Assembly: GCA_910588105.1 (NCBI GenBank)
Contig: CAJUQD010000042.1
Span: 1 to 22,740, forward strand
Direction of reading: 5' to 3'
DNA length: 22,740 nt
Source: an uncultured Oscillospiraceae bacterium
GTDB taxonomy: Bacteria; Bacillota; Clostridia; Oscillospirales; Oscillospiraceae
Made by a program: the position numbers and the translations under genes. Below the pieces are notes generated by a model. That model was given only the letters and a program-made list of their open reading frames with translations, searched no databases and had not been told where the DNA came from. This document shows, in pieces, positions 6,601 to 13,997 of the stretch. The stretch's first letter is position 1, and every line of letters begins with the position of its first letter.

Positions 6601-9591
6601 TCAGGGGACGGCGAACTCATCGTAGGGTTCCAGATACAGCTTGACCGGGACCAGGTAGGGCCCGCCGCCGTAGTCCACCGTGAACGATAGGTGGGCCACG
6701 TAGGGGCCGCGGTTTACGCCGTCGGTCAGATAGACAAATGAGTCGACGGAAAAGGGCGGGGTCATGGAGGACTCGGAGGCCAGGCCCACATAGAAGAAGC
6801 CGGGATCCATTTTGGCATAGACCGGCCCCTCCTTCATCCATTCATAGCCCTCGAATACCTTTTCGGACAGATTGATGGCGGTGATCTCCCGGGGGGCGCG
6901 GTGGGTGACGGTCAGGTTGCCCTCCGGCCCCTGCTCCACCTGCACAAAGCCATCGAAGGTTGACAGCAGGGCGGTGGTGTCGTAGGTGACGCTGCGCTCC
7001 AGGCCGTGTTCCGTCCGTTCATAGATGGCGATGATGGGGTTGTCCCCCTCCAGGTAGACCAGGGAGGCCTCCGTTTGGCCGTCGCCGTCCACGTCCAGCA
7101 CGTACATGCGCCCGGTGAAGGTGGCGGCGTTCACGTCCGCGTCCATGGGGTAGGCGGTGCCGCCCCAGTCCAGGAATACGGCTGTCCCTACCTGCCGCAG
7201 GGCAGCGGCGTCCATCTCGCCGTTGAGGGCGGCGCGGGGGTCGGTCTCCCACAGAATATGGCCCAGGACGTAATCCCGGTGGTCGGTGAAGCCGTAGTGG
7301 AACTCGTCCAGCCGCCAGCCGTCCGCCGTCTTGACGTAGCGGATGGGGTAGTCCACGGTGTAGTCATACCCCCGCTCCAGCCGCTGGCCCCAGGCTGCCT
7401 CATCCTCGCCCTCCCGATAGCGGTTGTAGCCCGCAGTGAGGGTGACGGTCACAGAATCCTCCGTCTGCTCTACCAGGGTGAAGGGGGCGGGGAAATGTCC
7501 GCCGTAGTCTCCGTTTTTCCGGGAGGCGGGGAGGAAACAGGTGTCCCCGTCCACGTTGATGAACAGCTCATGGCCGTCCCACTGGTTGCGGGAATCCCAG
7601 AAGTTACGGGTGAACAGGCCGTCCACCGCCGCCATCAGGTCGTCCCAGCGGGCGAACTGCCCGGTGGCGCGGATGTAGGTCAGGCCGTCCCGCTCCACGG
7701 TGTCCGACGGGTCATAGGCCGCGCCGTACTGCGTGCCCAGCTGGCAGATCTCCCAGGTGCTTTCCCCAAAGAGGTGGTAGTAGAGGTAGCTGGCCTGGCG
7801 GTACAGGGCGCGCATCCCATCCCCCAGCATCCGGGGGGTGTAGGTGGATTGATCCTCAAGCACGTCCACCGCGACCTGGAGGCCGGTGTCCTCGTACCAG
7901 CGGTACCAGACGGGCTCGGGCTTGGTCTGGTGGGCGGCCCAGGCGGCCTCGAATTCCTCCTGGGTAACCCGGACGCCGTCCACATAGAAGCGGGGGTCGG
8001 CTATGCCCTTGTCCAGGCCGTCCTTGCACCAGGCGATCTCCTCCACGGCGAACTCGTCCCCGTCGAAACGGGCCCGGCCTGTGCCCCACTCAAAGCTGCT
8101 GCTGCTCCAATCGAAGGTGCCGTCCGCCTTCAAATCGCCGGCGGACCGCCAGCCGGGGGCGTAGGCGGCGATCTCGTCCCCCTGTTGGCGGAGGATGAGG
8201 TAGCCCACGTAGCTGTACAGGTACTGGTCGTCCCCCTCGGGAAAGACCACCAGCTCGTTTTGCCCGTCGCCGTCCAGGTCCAGGATGGCGAACCTGCCCG
8301 CCTCCACTGTGATCTGGGGCGGCTCCGCGTCCCCATAGAAAAAGGAACGCAGCTCATGGATGGTGAACTCCCCGCCGTCGCCGTACATGCGGCGGAAAGT
8401 CCGCTCGCCGCTGAGCACCTCCTCCATCCAGCCCTCCAGCACCGGGGCCTGGGCGGGCTCCGGGGCGGGCGTGGGCGAGGGGGTGGGCAGAGGGGTGGGC
8501 TCCGGCGGCTGGGTGGAGGCCGCCGGGGGCGGATCGTCCTCCGGGTCCGGGGCCTTGGCGGACACCGGGTCGGTGAGCAGACACACCGCCGCCATTAACG
8601 CCATGACTACGCTCACCACCACGATCCACAGGGTGGGGCGCTGGTAGCGCAACACGTTGTGGATGCGGCCCTTGGCGTCCCCCTCGTCAAAAGCCAGGGG
8701 ACAGGGGGCGGGGATGCGCCCGCCGGTGGCCAGGGAGAGAAGGGTGGCGGAGTAGTCCGCCTTCACCGCCGGGCCCAGGGTGCGGATGACCGCCTCGTCG
8801 CAGGCGGCCTCCATGTCCCGGCCCATGAGGACAAAGGCCAGCCAGACGGCGGGGTTGAACCAGTGGAGGGCCAGGGCCAGCCAGCACAGGGGTTTGACGA
8901 TGTGGTCCAGGCGGCGCAGGTGGGCCCGCTCGTGGCACAGGATGAACTGCCGGGGCTGGCCGCGCAGCCCGGCAGGGAGGTAGATCCTGGGCCGGAACAC
9001 ACCCAGGATGAAGGGCGAGCCCACGCTGGGGTGCTCCCAGGCCCCGTCCGGGGCGCGGATGGCGTCAAACAGGCGGCGGCGCAGCCGAAGGTAGGACGCC
9101 AGGCCCCATCCGCCCATGGCCAGCGCCCCCGCCAGCCACGCCCCGGCCAGCACCGACCCCCAGGGGAAGGGGGCGGGGGCCTCCGGCGGGGGAACGGCGG
9201 AGGCGACCCCCTCCGGCATGGTGAGGGCGGGGCTGCCCTGGGTCACGGGGACGGGGTTCGCGCCGCCCGGCTGGGCGGCGGGCTGGGTTTGGGCCGGGCC
9301 GGGAGCCTGGACGGGGGCGGTCTGGAGGACGGGCGGGGCCGTGCTTTCCGCCTGGACCGGCTCCCGCTGGGGCAGGGCGTCCGGGACGATGGAGAGGGGG
9401 CTCTCCAGGGACACGGGGATCAAAAGCCGGGCGAACACCACCAGCCACAGCAGGGACAGCACCCGCTTGGGGGCCCTCCGCTTCAACACCAGCCGCAGCG
9501 CCGCCACCACGGCGGCGGCATAGGCGGCGGTGAGGCTCATTTCCCCCAGCACGGGTAGGGCGCGGGCCAGGGCGGCGGGCAGGTCAGTCAT
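6601..9591 (-). CDS. BlaR1-like M56 membrane metalloprotease with a large unknown sensor domain
   Basis: The 996-residue protein has M56-family architecture: hydrophobic segments near 13-35, 43-62, 142-170, 234-256 and 318-342, and a zinc site H220-E221-R-A-H224 with downstream E261, D265 and E266 in the DMEAACDEAV stretch. In BlaR1/MecR1 such a protease cleaves the cognate BlaI-type repressor after an outside signal. After the last membrane segment comes a Pro/Thr linker (about 350-385), then some 600 residues, presumably extracytoplasmic. This part holds two aspartate-rich motifs of the form DxDGDGxxE at 438-446 and 833-841, like calcium-binding FG-GAP/VCBS loops. I see no penicillin-binding S-x-x-K domain. 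The start overlaps the repressor gene by 8 bases, so translation is probably coupled. The sensed ligand is unknown. Confidence 0.82.
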   Translation of the reverse strand: MTDLPAALARALPVLGEMSLTAAYAAAVVAALRLVLKRRAPKRVLSLLWLVVFARLLIPVSLESPLSIVPDALPQREPVQAESTAPPVLQTAPVQAPGPAQTQPAAQPGGANPVPVTQGSPALTMPEGVASAVPPPEAPAPFPWGSVLAGAWLAGALAMGGWGLASYLRLRRRLFDAIRAPDGAWEHPSVGSPFILGVFRPRIYLPAGLRGQPRQFILCHERAHLRRLDHIVKPLCWLALALHWFNPAVWLAFVLMGRDMEAACDEAVIRTLGPAVKADYSATLLSLATGGRIPAPCPLAFDEGDAKGRIHNVLRYQRPTLWIVVVSVVMALMAAVCLLTDPVSAKAPDPEDDPPPAASTQPPEPTPLPTPSPTPAPEPAQAPVLEGWMEEVLSGERTFRRMYGDGGEFTIHELRSFFYGDAEPPQITVEAGRFAILDLDGDGQNELVVFPEGDDQYLYSYVGYLILRQQGDEIAAYAPGWRSAGDLKADGTFDWSSSSFEWGTGRARFDGDEFAVEEIAWCKDGLDKGIADPRFYVDGVRVTQEEFEAAWAAHQTKPEPVWYRWYEDTGLQVAVDVLEDQSTYTPRMLGDGMRALYRQASYLYYHLFGESTWEICQLGTQYGAAYDPSDTVERDGLTYIRATGQFARWDDLMAAVDGLFTRNFWDSRNQWDGHELFINVDGDTCFLPASRKNGDYGGHFPAPFTLVEQTEDSVTVTLTAGYNRYREGEDEAAWGQRLERGYDYTVDYPIRYVKTADGWRLDEFHYGFTDHRDYVLGHILWETDPRAALNGEMDAAALRQVGTAVFLDWGGTAYPMDADVNAATFTGRMYVLDVDGDGQTEASLVYLEGDNPIIAIYERTEHGLERSVTYDTTALLSTFDGFVQVEQGPEGNLTVTHRAPREITAINLSEKVFEGYEWMKEGPVYAKMDPGFFYVGLASESSMTPPFSVDSFVYLTDGVNRGPYVAHLSFTVDYGGGPYLVPVKLYLEPYDEFAVP

Positions 9592-9958
9592 GGCCCTCCC
9601 CCTCCCGGTAGCGGTCGATGACGGCCTTCAACTCGTCGGCCTCCTCGTCGGAGATGGTGCGTCCCCCCATGAAGTGGGCCAGGAAGGAGGGCAGCGAGCC
9701 GTCGAAGGCCCGGTCCACCACCGCGCGGCTCTCCTCCCGCAGCACCGCCTCCCGGGGGACGGCGGCGGTCACCACCGCGTTTTCGTTGCGCAGGATGCCC
9801 CGGTCCACCAGCTTTTTCAGCACGGTGTAGGTGGTGGACTTCTTCCAGCCCAGCTCCTTCAGGGACAGCTCCACCAGCCTGCCCGAGGGCAGGGGCTCGT
9901 TCTCCCACACGATACGGGCGAAGCGGTACTCGCCCTCGGCTAATCTCAGATTGCTCAT
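9584..9958 (-). CDS. BlaI/MecI/CopY-family transcriptional repressor
   Basis: The 124-residue protein is a typical small winged-helix repressor: the MSNLRLAEGEYRFARIVW start, KKSTTYTVLKKLVDRG as helix-turn-helix and recognition helix near residues 38-54, a wing with ILRNENAVV, and a helical C-terminal dimer part. The ATG at 9958 has AAAAGGAGG seven bases upstream. A longer in-frame start at 10012 lies between promoter elements and is excluded. It is the first gene of a two-gene operon with the M56 protease, the standard pairing in which the protease inactivates the repressor. It probably represses its own operon through the inverted repeat at 10004-10019. Whether it controls other genes, such as the divergent pair at 10203, cannot be seen. 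Confidence 0.9.
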   Translation of the reverse strand: MSNLRLAEGEYRFARIVWENEPLPSGRLVELSLKELGWKKSTTYTVLKKLVDRGILRNENAVVTAAVPREAVLREESRAVVDRAFDGSLPSFLAHFMGGRTISDEEADELKAVIDRYREGEGHD

Positions 9959-10002
9959 GGCGCGGCCTCCTTTTGGGTCTATGAATATCGGCTCCACGGA
10001 AT

Positions 10003-10031
10003 AGTCTATCAAAATAGACCCTATCTGTCAA
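10003..10031 (-). promoter_or_regulatory. Promoter with embedded operator of the BlaI-M56 operon
   Basis: On the minus strand a perfect TTGACA (10026-10031) and TAGACT (10003-10008) are 17 bp apart. A perfect inverted repeat GTCTAT-CAAA-ATAGAC occupies 10004-10019, covering the -10 box and most of the spacer. A dimeric repressor bound there would block RNA polymerase. It differs from the TACA/TGTA core usual for BlaI and CopY, so the binding protein is an inference from position. Confidence 0.75.
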
Positions 10032-10096
10032 CACCAGGGAGGCGGTTTTTGGAAAATTCCGGCGGGGGGCGGGGCGGGAGGGGGAGCGCTTGGGCC

Positions 10097-10125
10097 TTGC
10101 ATTGCCGGGGGCATTCTGCTATAAT
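10097..10125 (+). promoter_or_regulatory. Promoter of the two-gene membrane protein cassette
   Basis: TTGCAT (10097-10102), a 17-bp spacer, and TATAAT (10120-10125) with the extended -10 TG at 10117-10118. It points away from the BlaI promoter; the two -35 regions are about 66 bp apart. Confidence 0.75.
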
Positions 10126-10202
10126 CGACGGGAAAACAAAAATGCGGCAGCTCGCGGGCGTGGAACGCTGCGGCGCGGGGCTGGAGGGGAGGCGGCGGGG
10201 CC

Positions 10203-10649
10203 ATGGGACAACACAGGAACGATATACAAGGGCAGGCCGTCCCCGGCGGCGGGCCGGAGCCGGGGGAGCTGCTCTACACCGTGGGCCCGGATTGGAGGCG
10301 GATCGGGCTGGAGGCGTTGATCCGGCTGGCGGTGTCGGCCTTTGCCCTGGGGTTGGCGGCGTACCAGGGGACGGAACCTTCTCTGCTGCTGCCTACGGCG
10401 GCGGCGCTGCTGGTTTTTGTGCTGTGGCCCCTGCGCCACGGGCGGGACGGGATGGAGCTGTGCCGGGGCGGCGTGGTCTATCGGAGCAAATTTTATCCCG
10501 CTGGCGGCAGGGTCGCCTGGCGAGGGGTGAACACCGTTTTTCTCAGCTCCACCTACCTGCATCTGGGGCAGAAAAAGGGCATCAACGTGTCCTTCATGAA
10601 GGACGCGGAGAAGCTGTTCGCCCGGGCCTATTCCAATGTGATTACTTAA
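10203..10649 (+). CDS. Small membrane protein of unknown function
   Basis: I do not recognise this 148-residue protein. Residues about 38-54 and 61-75 form two hydrophobic helices separated by a short YQGTEPS turn. They are followed by a roughly 70-residue mixed region with alternating hydrophobic residues (GGVVYRSKF, NTVFLSSTYLHL) that looks like beta strands, reminiscent of small membrane proteins with a PH-like tail. The ATG at 10203 is preceded by GGAGGGGAGG near 10183-10192. The next gene starts 18 bp after its stop, so the two are co-transcribed. The high-scoring reading frame starting at 10049 that runs through here in another frame is excluded because it lacks a binding site and reads as low-complexity. 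Confidence 0.65.
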   Translation: MGQHRNDIQGQAVPGGGPEPGELLYTVGPDWRRIGLEALIRLAVSAFALGLAAYQGTEPSLLLPTAAALLVFVLWPLRHGRDGMELCRGGVVYRSKFYPAGGRVAWRGVNTVFLSSTYLHLGQKKGINVSFMKDAEKLFARAYSNVIT

Positions 10650-10666
10650 ACAGGGAGGGGAATCCT

Positions 10667-11194
10667 ATGGAACCGAAGCAAATTACGCTGGCTGCAATCT
10701 TTATCGCCGCAGTGGTGGCGGCTTTCCTTGTCAAGGAACGGATCAACAAAAAGAGGGGCGAGAGCGGCGAGGATCTGGCCAAGGTGCGCCGGGTGGTGGA
10801 GAAGCTGCTCCCCGGCAGCGGGAGCTACACCATCGCCTACGCCACCTACATGACCGACCACTCCGTGGGCAACCGAATCACCAAGTACTATTACCACTAC
10901 GCCATCGCCTTTAAGCCGGGGGAGCTGTTTGTGGCGCCCATCCAGTACAACGGCGGGGAGGTCAGCTATCAGGGCAGCGGCACGCTGCTGACGAAGGACA
11001 ACCTGGGGCAGCTCAAGCCCAAGGGCGACTCCTGCGCCTTCTTCGGCAAGGACGGCAAGGAGCTGTGCGCCTTTTGCGTTTACGCCAGCAACACCCGCCA
11101 GGACAAGTACCAGCCCTTCAACATCCAGCAGAAGGAGCAGGCCGAGGCCTATAAGGCGTTTCTCAAGGAGTTCATCAGCCAGGTGAACGGCTGA
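10667..11194 (+). CDS. Single-pass membrane or exported protein of unknown function
   Basis: The 175-residue protein has one N-terminal hydrophobic helix (about 5-22: ITLAAIFIAAVVAAFLV), then KERINKKRGE, and a soluble domain of about 150 residues rich in Tyr and Lys, with YYYHYAIAF near the middle. No family is recognised. The positive residues after the helix could place the soluble part inside the cell. The ATG at 10667 has GGGAGGGG at 10653-10660. It is the second gene after the 10203 membrane protein and ends in a strong terminator. A role together with its partner at the membrane is inferred only from linkage. Confidence 0.75.
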   Translation: MEPKQITLAAIFIAAVVAAFLVKERINKKRGESGEDLAKVRRVVEKLLPGSGSYTIAYATYMTDHSVGNRITKYYYHYAIAFKPGELFVAPIQYNGGEVSYQGSGTLLTKDNLGQLKPKGDSCAFFGKDGKELCAFCVYASNTRQDKYQPFNIQQKEQAEAYKAFLKEFISQVNG

Positions 11195-11200
11195 CGGAAA

Positions 11201-11238
11201 AAGCAAGTCCCCCGCACCGGCGGGGGACTTGCTTTTTT
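11201..11238 (+). terminator. Intrinsic terminator after the membrane protein pair
   Basis: A perfect 15-bp stem (11201-11215 with 11220-11234), loop ACCG, then six T in a row at 11233-11238. Confidence 0.92.
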
Positions 11239-11239
11239 C

Positions 11240-11407
11240 TGCATTGGAGCCTGTTTTATATCCCGAAGAATGCCAGCTGACGAGGGGGTTTCCCGCCAGG
11301 CAAGGCGGGATTTTGCAGGAATCATTGCGTTTAGTTCAAGAAATCCCAACGAAGTATGGCGGGAAAAGAACTGGCAAATGGCGTTTTGAGAGATTTGAAG
11401 CAGGCTC
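11240..11407. other. Gene-free gap between convergent genes
   Basis: This 168-bp stretch is richer in A and T than its neighbours and holds no plausible gene. A 7-bp hairpin (11291-11297 with 11104+200-11310, i.e. TCCCGCC with GGCGGGA at 11304-11310) is followed by four T on the plus strand. No good terminator for the minus-strand cysS was found here. It may be a degenerate repeat, but no second copy lies in the window. Confidence 0.4.
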
Positions 11408-12859
11408 TTATACCCGTTTCCACACCGCCCCGCCGGGCACGTCGGTGATCTCGACCCCCTGGGCCTTCAGCTCGTCCCGGATGCGGTCGGCCCCGGCGAA
11501 GTCCTTCGCCTTTTTCGCCTCGGCCCGCCGGAGCACCAGCGCGTCGATGGCCGGGTCGCCCTCCCCCTGGATGGTGAAGCCACCGTCGCCGGATGCGGAT
11601 TTGGCCTGGGCGGCCTCCTGCTCCCGCAGCGCCGCCGCCTTTTCCAGCAGGGACAGGGAGAGCACCCGGTCGAAATCTTCCAGCACCGCCAGCTTGGTGG
11701 CGCCGTTCACCGGGGCCTTGAGCACATCGTACAGGCAGGTGACGCCCATGGAGGTGTTCAGGTCGTTGCCCACCTGGGTGAGGAATTTCTCCTTGAGCTT
11801 TGCGGCGGCGCTTTCGTCCACCTGACCGTCCCCGCCCTTGAGGGCGGCGATCCGCTTGATGAGCTTCTGGTACGCCCCGGCGGCGTTGTCCAGGTTCTCC
11901 CAGGAGAACACCAGCCCCTTGCGGTAGTGGCTTTGCAGGCAGAAGAAGCGGTAGGCCAGTGGGTCGTACCCTTTCTCCTCCAGCAGGGAGACGGTGAGGA
12001 ATTCGCCCTTGGACTTGGACATCTTACCCGAGCTGGTGTTGAGATGGTGGACGTGGAACCACTGGGCGCACCAGGGATGGCCCAGGTACGCCTCCGACTG
12101 GGCGATCTCGTTGGTGTGGTGGGGGAAGGCGTTGTCCACCCCGCCGCAGTGGAGGTCCAGCCACTCCCCGTTGAACTTCATGGAGATGCAGGAGCACTCG
12201 ATATGCCAGCCGGGGTAGCCCACCCCCCAGGGGGAGTCCCATTTCAGGGCCTGGTCCTCGAACTTGGACTTGGTGAACCAGAGAACGAAGTCGTTCTTGT
12301 TGTGCTTGTTGGCGTCCTCTTCCACGCCCTCCCGGACGCCCACCGCCAGATCCTCCTCGTCGTGGTCGTTGAACACGTAGTAGCGGCTGAGCCTGGAGGT
12401 GTCAAAGTACACGTTCCCCCCGGCCACATAGGCGTATCCCCTGTCGATGAGGACGGACACCACCCGGATGAATTCGTCAATCAGTCCAGTGGCGGGCTGC
12501 ACCACGTCGGGGGTCTTGATGTTCAGCTTGGCGCAGTCGCCGAAAAAGGCACAGGTGTAGAATTTGGCGATATCCATCACAGATTTGTTCTCCCGCTTGG
12601 CCCCTTTGAGCATCTTGTCCTCGCCGGTGTCCGCGTCGGAGGCCAGGTGGCCCACGTCGGTGATGTTCATCACCCGGTTCACGTCATACCCCTCGTAACG
12701 GAGGAATTTCTCCAGCACGTCCTCCATGATGTAGGAGCGCAGGTTGCCGATGTGGGCGAAGTGGTAGACGGTGGGGCCGCAGGTGTACATCTCCACCCGG
12801 CCGGGGGTGTGGGTGCGGAATTCCTCTTTTTTGTGGGTGGCAGAATTGTAAAGATACAT
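11408..12859 (-). CDS. cysS: Cysteinyl-tRNA synthetase
   Basis: The 483-residue class I synthetase charges tRNA-Cys with cysteine. Visible marks: C27 in MYTCGPTVY (zinc ligand), the HIGN form of the HIGH motif at 36-39, GWHIECS and HHTNE (remaining zinc site), and KMSKSKG from residue 279. The C-terminal anticodon-binding part includes RRAEAKKAKDFAGADRIRDEL. Length is normal. The ATG at 12859 has GGAGG nine bases upstream; the in-frame ATG at 12880 lies just upstream of that binding site and would encode it, so it is not used. It follows cysE on the same strand after 114 bp, a gap filled by a dispersed repeat element. The T-box leader upstream of cysE probably controls both genes, linking cysteine synthesis and charging to uncharged tRNA-Cys. 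Confidence 0.97.
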   Translation of the reverse strand: MYLYNSATHKKEEFRTHTPGRVEMYTCGPTVYHFAHIGNLRSYIMEDVLEKFLRYEGYDVNRVMNITDVGHLASDADTGEDKMLKGAKRENKSVMDIAKFYTCAFFGDCAKLNIKTPDVVQPATGLIDEFIRVVSVLIDRGYAYVAGGNVYFDTSRLSRYYVFNDHDEEDLAVGVREGVEEDANKHNKNDFVLWFTKSKFEDQALKWDSPWGVGYPGWHIECSCISMKFNGEWLDLHCGGVDNAFPHHTNEIAQSEAYLGHPWCAQWFHVHHLNTSSGKMSKSKGEFLTVSLLEEKGYDPLAYRFFCLQSHYRKGLVFSWENLDNAAGAYQKLIKRIAALKGGDGQVDESAAAKLKEKFLTQVGNDLNTSMGVTCLYDVLKAPVNGATKLAVLEDFDRVLSLSLLEKAAALREQEAAQAKSASGDGGFTIQGEGDPAIDALVLRRAEAKKAKDFAGADRIRDELKAQGVEITDVPGGAVWKRV

Positions 12860-12886
12860 TATGACTGTCCTCCGTTTCATATGTTG

Positions 12887-13018
12887 TCACGCTGCGCCTG
12901 TTCGCGGCGCGCGGCTTCGCTCCGATTCAGGCAAAACCCATACGGGCCTCCGGCCCTTCTTGGGCTTTTGCCTTCACTTCGCTCCATCCGCGCTACTCAC
13001 AACGGCTTCGCGCTTCTC
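12887..13018 (-). repeat. Dispersed 3'-end element, copy 2 (complete)
   Basis: On the minus strand the element runs from 13018 (part A) to 12887 (end of part C). The middle is a hairpin with arms GGCAAAAGCCCA and TGGGTTTTGCC, again with one bulged G. Part C at 12887-12918 differs from copy 1 at a single base of 32. The cysE stop codon (12974-12976) lies within part A, so the gene ends inside the element. Confidence 0.78.
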
Positions 13019-13642
13019 GTCCAGCAGCTTTTCCAGCGCCTCCACCCGGTGGTCCAGGGCAGACAGACGCTCCAGGGTGGGGCTTTTCACGCTGGTCTGG
13101 TCCACCTCGTCGGCGTAGTGGGTGGATCGGCCGGCGATGCGTACGATCTGGGCCGGGATGCCCACGGCGGTGGCGTCGGGGGGCACCTCGGAGAGCACCA
13201 CCGCGTTGGCGGCGATGCGGGAATTATCCCCCACCTTGAAGGGGCCCAGCACCTTGGCCCCGGTGGAGATGAGCACGTTGTTGCCGATGGTGGGGTGGCG
13301 CTTGCCCTGGTCCTTGCCGGTGCCCCCCAGGGTGACGCCGTGGTAAATCAGGCAGTCGTCCCCCACCTCGGCGGTCTCGCCGATGACGATGCCCATGCCG
13401 TGGTCGATGACCAGGCGGCGGCCGATGGTGGCGCCGGGATGGATCTCGATGCCCGTCCAGAACCGGCTCCACTGGGACACCAGCCGGGCCAGGAATTTCA
13501 GCTTGTGACAGTACAGGGCGTGGGCCAGCCGGTGGTAAAGGGTGGCGTGCACGCCGGGGTAGAGGAGAAAAATCTCCAGCCTGCTGCGGGCCGCCGGATC
13601 CCGGGCCTGGTAGGCCCGCAGGGTTTCGCCCAATCGGGTCAT
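12974..13642 (-). CDS. cysE: Serine O-acetyltransferase
   Basis: The 222-residue protein transfers acetyl from acetyl-CoA to L-serine, the first step of cysteine synthesis. It shows the CysE pattern: a helical N-terminal part, GIEIHPGATIG (residues 64-74) opening the left-handed beta helix, D80-H81 in VIDHGMGIVIGET (catalytic pair), GVTLGGTGKDQGKRHPTIG and AVGIPAQIV. The ATG at 13642 has AAGGAGG ten bases upstream; a start at 13729 lies inside the riboswitch and is rejected. After the enzyme core a charged, coiled-coil-like tail (DHRVEALEKLLDEK) leads into residues from E209 that are encoded by the dispersed element. First gene of the T-box-controlled cysE-cysS unit. Confidence 0.95.
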   Translation of the reverse strand: MTRLGETLRAYQARDPAARSRLEIFLLYPGVHATLYHRLAHALYCHKLKFLARLVSQWSRFWTGIEIHPGATIGRRLVIDHGMGIVIGETAEVGDDCLIYHGVTLGGTGKDQGKRHPTIGNNVLISTGAKVLGPFKVGDNSRIAANAVVLSEVPPDATAVGIPAQIVRIAGRSTHYADEVDQTSVKSPTLERLSALDHRVEALEKLLDEKREAVVSSADGAK

Positions 13643-13670
13643 AGAATGTCTGCCTCCTTGCCATAACAAC

Positions 13671-13904
13671 AAAAAATCCCCCCATGCCCTGCGGCATGAG
13701 AGGCGGCGGTACCGCGGTTCCACTCTCATTTATTTCTCATGGCCGTGACGTGGCCGGACGGAGGGCTCCCAGGTCCCCCGCGCTCCCGCTCGCATTTCAT
13801 CCGACGCTCCCCGGGGGCGGCTTTCAGCCTGGACCGCCCCTCTCTGCCGGTTATGCGTCCGGCTACTTCCCGCGTTCATCGCGCTATTTGGTTTTTCATA
13901 CTGT
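13671..13904 (-). promoter_or_regulatory. Cysteine-specific T-box riboswitch
   Basis: The leader of cysE has the T-box core GAGAGTGGAACCGCGGT (minus strand, 13710-13726), next to a terminator: stem about 13677-13702 followed by TTTTTT at 13671-13676. An alternative antiterminator pairs ATGAGAG with CTCTCAT flanking the T-box core; CTCTCAT is also the 5' side of the terminator, giving the expected switch. Stem I marks are present: GGGAAGTAGCC and AGAGAGG-CGG. In the expected 3' side of the specifier loop stands GAAATGCGA, with TGC (13792-13794) as a cysteine codon. Uncharged tRNA-Cys should therefore allow read-through into cysE and cysS. Confidence 0.93.
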
Positions 13905-13910
13905 TTCAGT

Positions 13911-13939
13911 ATATTATCACACCCCCGGGAAGGTGTCAA
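13911..13939 (-). promoter_or_regulatory. Promoter of the T-box-cysE-cysS transcript
   Basis: On the minus strand TTGACA (13934-13939) and TAATAT (13911-13916) are 17 bp apart, placing transcription start near 13904 just before the riboswitch. Confidence 0.75.
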
Positions 13940-13982
13940 GAGAGGGGTGGATTTTTGCGCCGGGGCTGCCGGGTGGGAATTA

Positions 13983-13991
13983 TGGTACAAT
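13983..13991 (+). promoter_or_regulatory. Extended -10 promoter of a possible small RNA
   Basis: TGGTACAAT carries an extended -10 (TG, one base, TACAAT at 13986-13991). No good -35 box sits 17 bp upstream. It is divergent from the T-box promoter. Confidence 0.4.
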
Positions 13992-13997
13992 GTTCCC

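Noticed and set aside
8659..9558. Plus-strand frame of 299 codons opposite the M56 gene
   Set aside because: Antisense shadow with Gly/Gln/His-rich composition; the minus-strand frame carries the zinc site and membrane segments.
10049..10666. Upstream extension of the 10667 gene to 10049
   Set aside because: The extension is Arg/Gly-rich, covers the promoter at 10097-10125 and overlaps a better gene at 10203-10649. GGGAGGGG before 10667 fixes the true start.
13643..13729. Longer cysE start at 13729
   Set aside because: It would translate through the T-box core and terminator. AAGGAGG before 13642 marks the real start.
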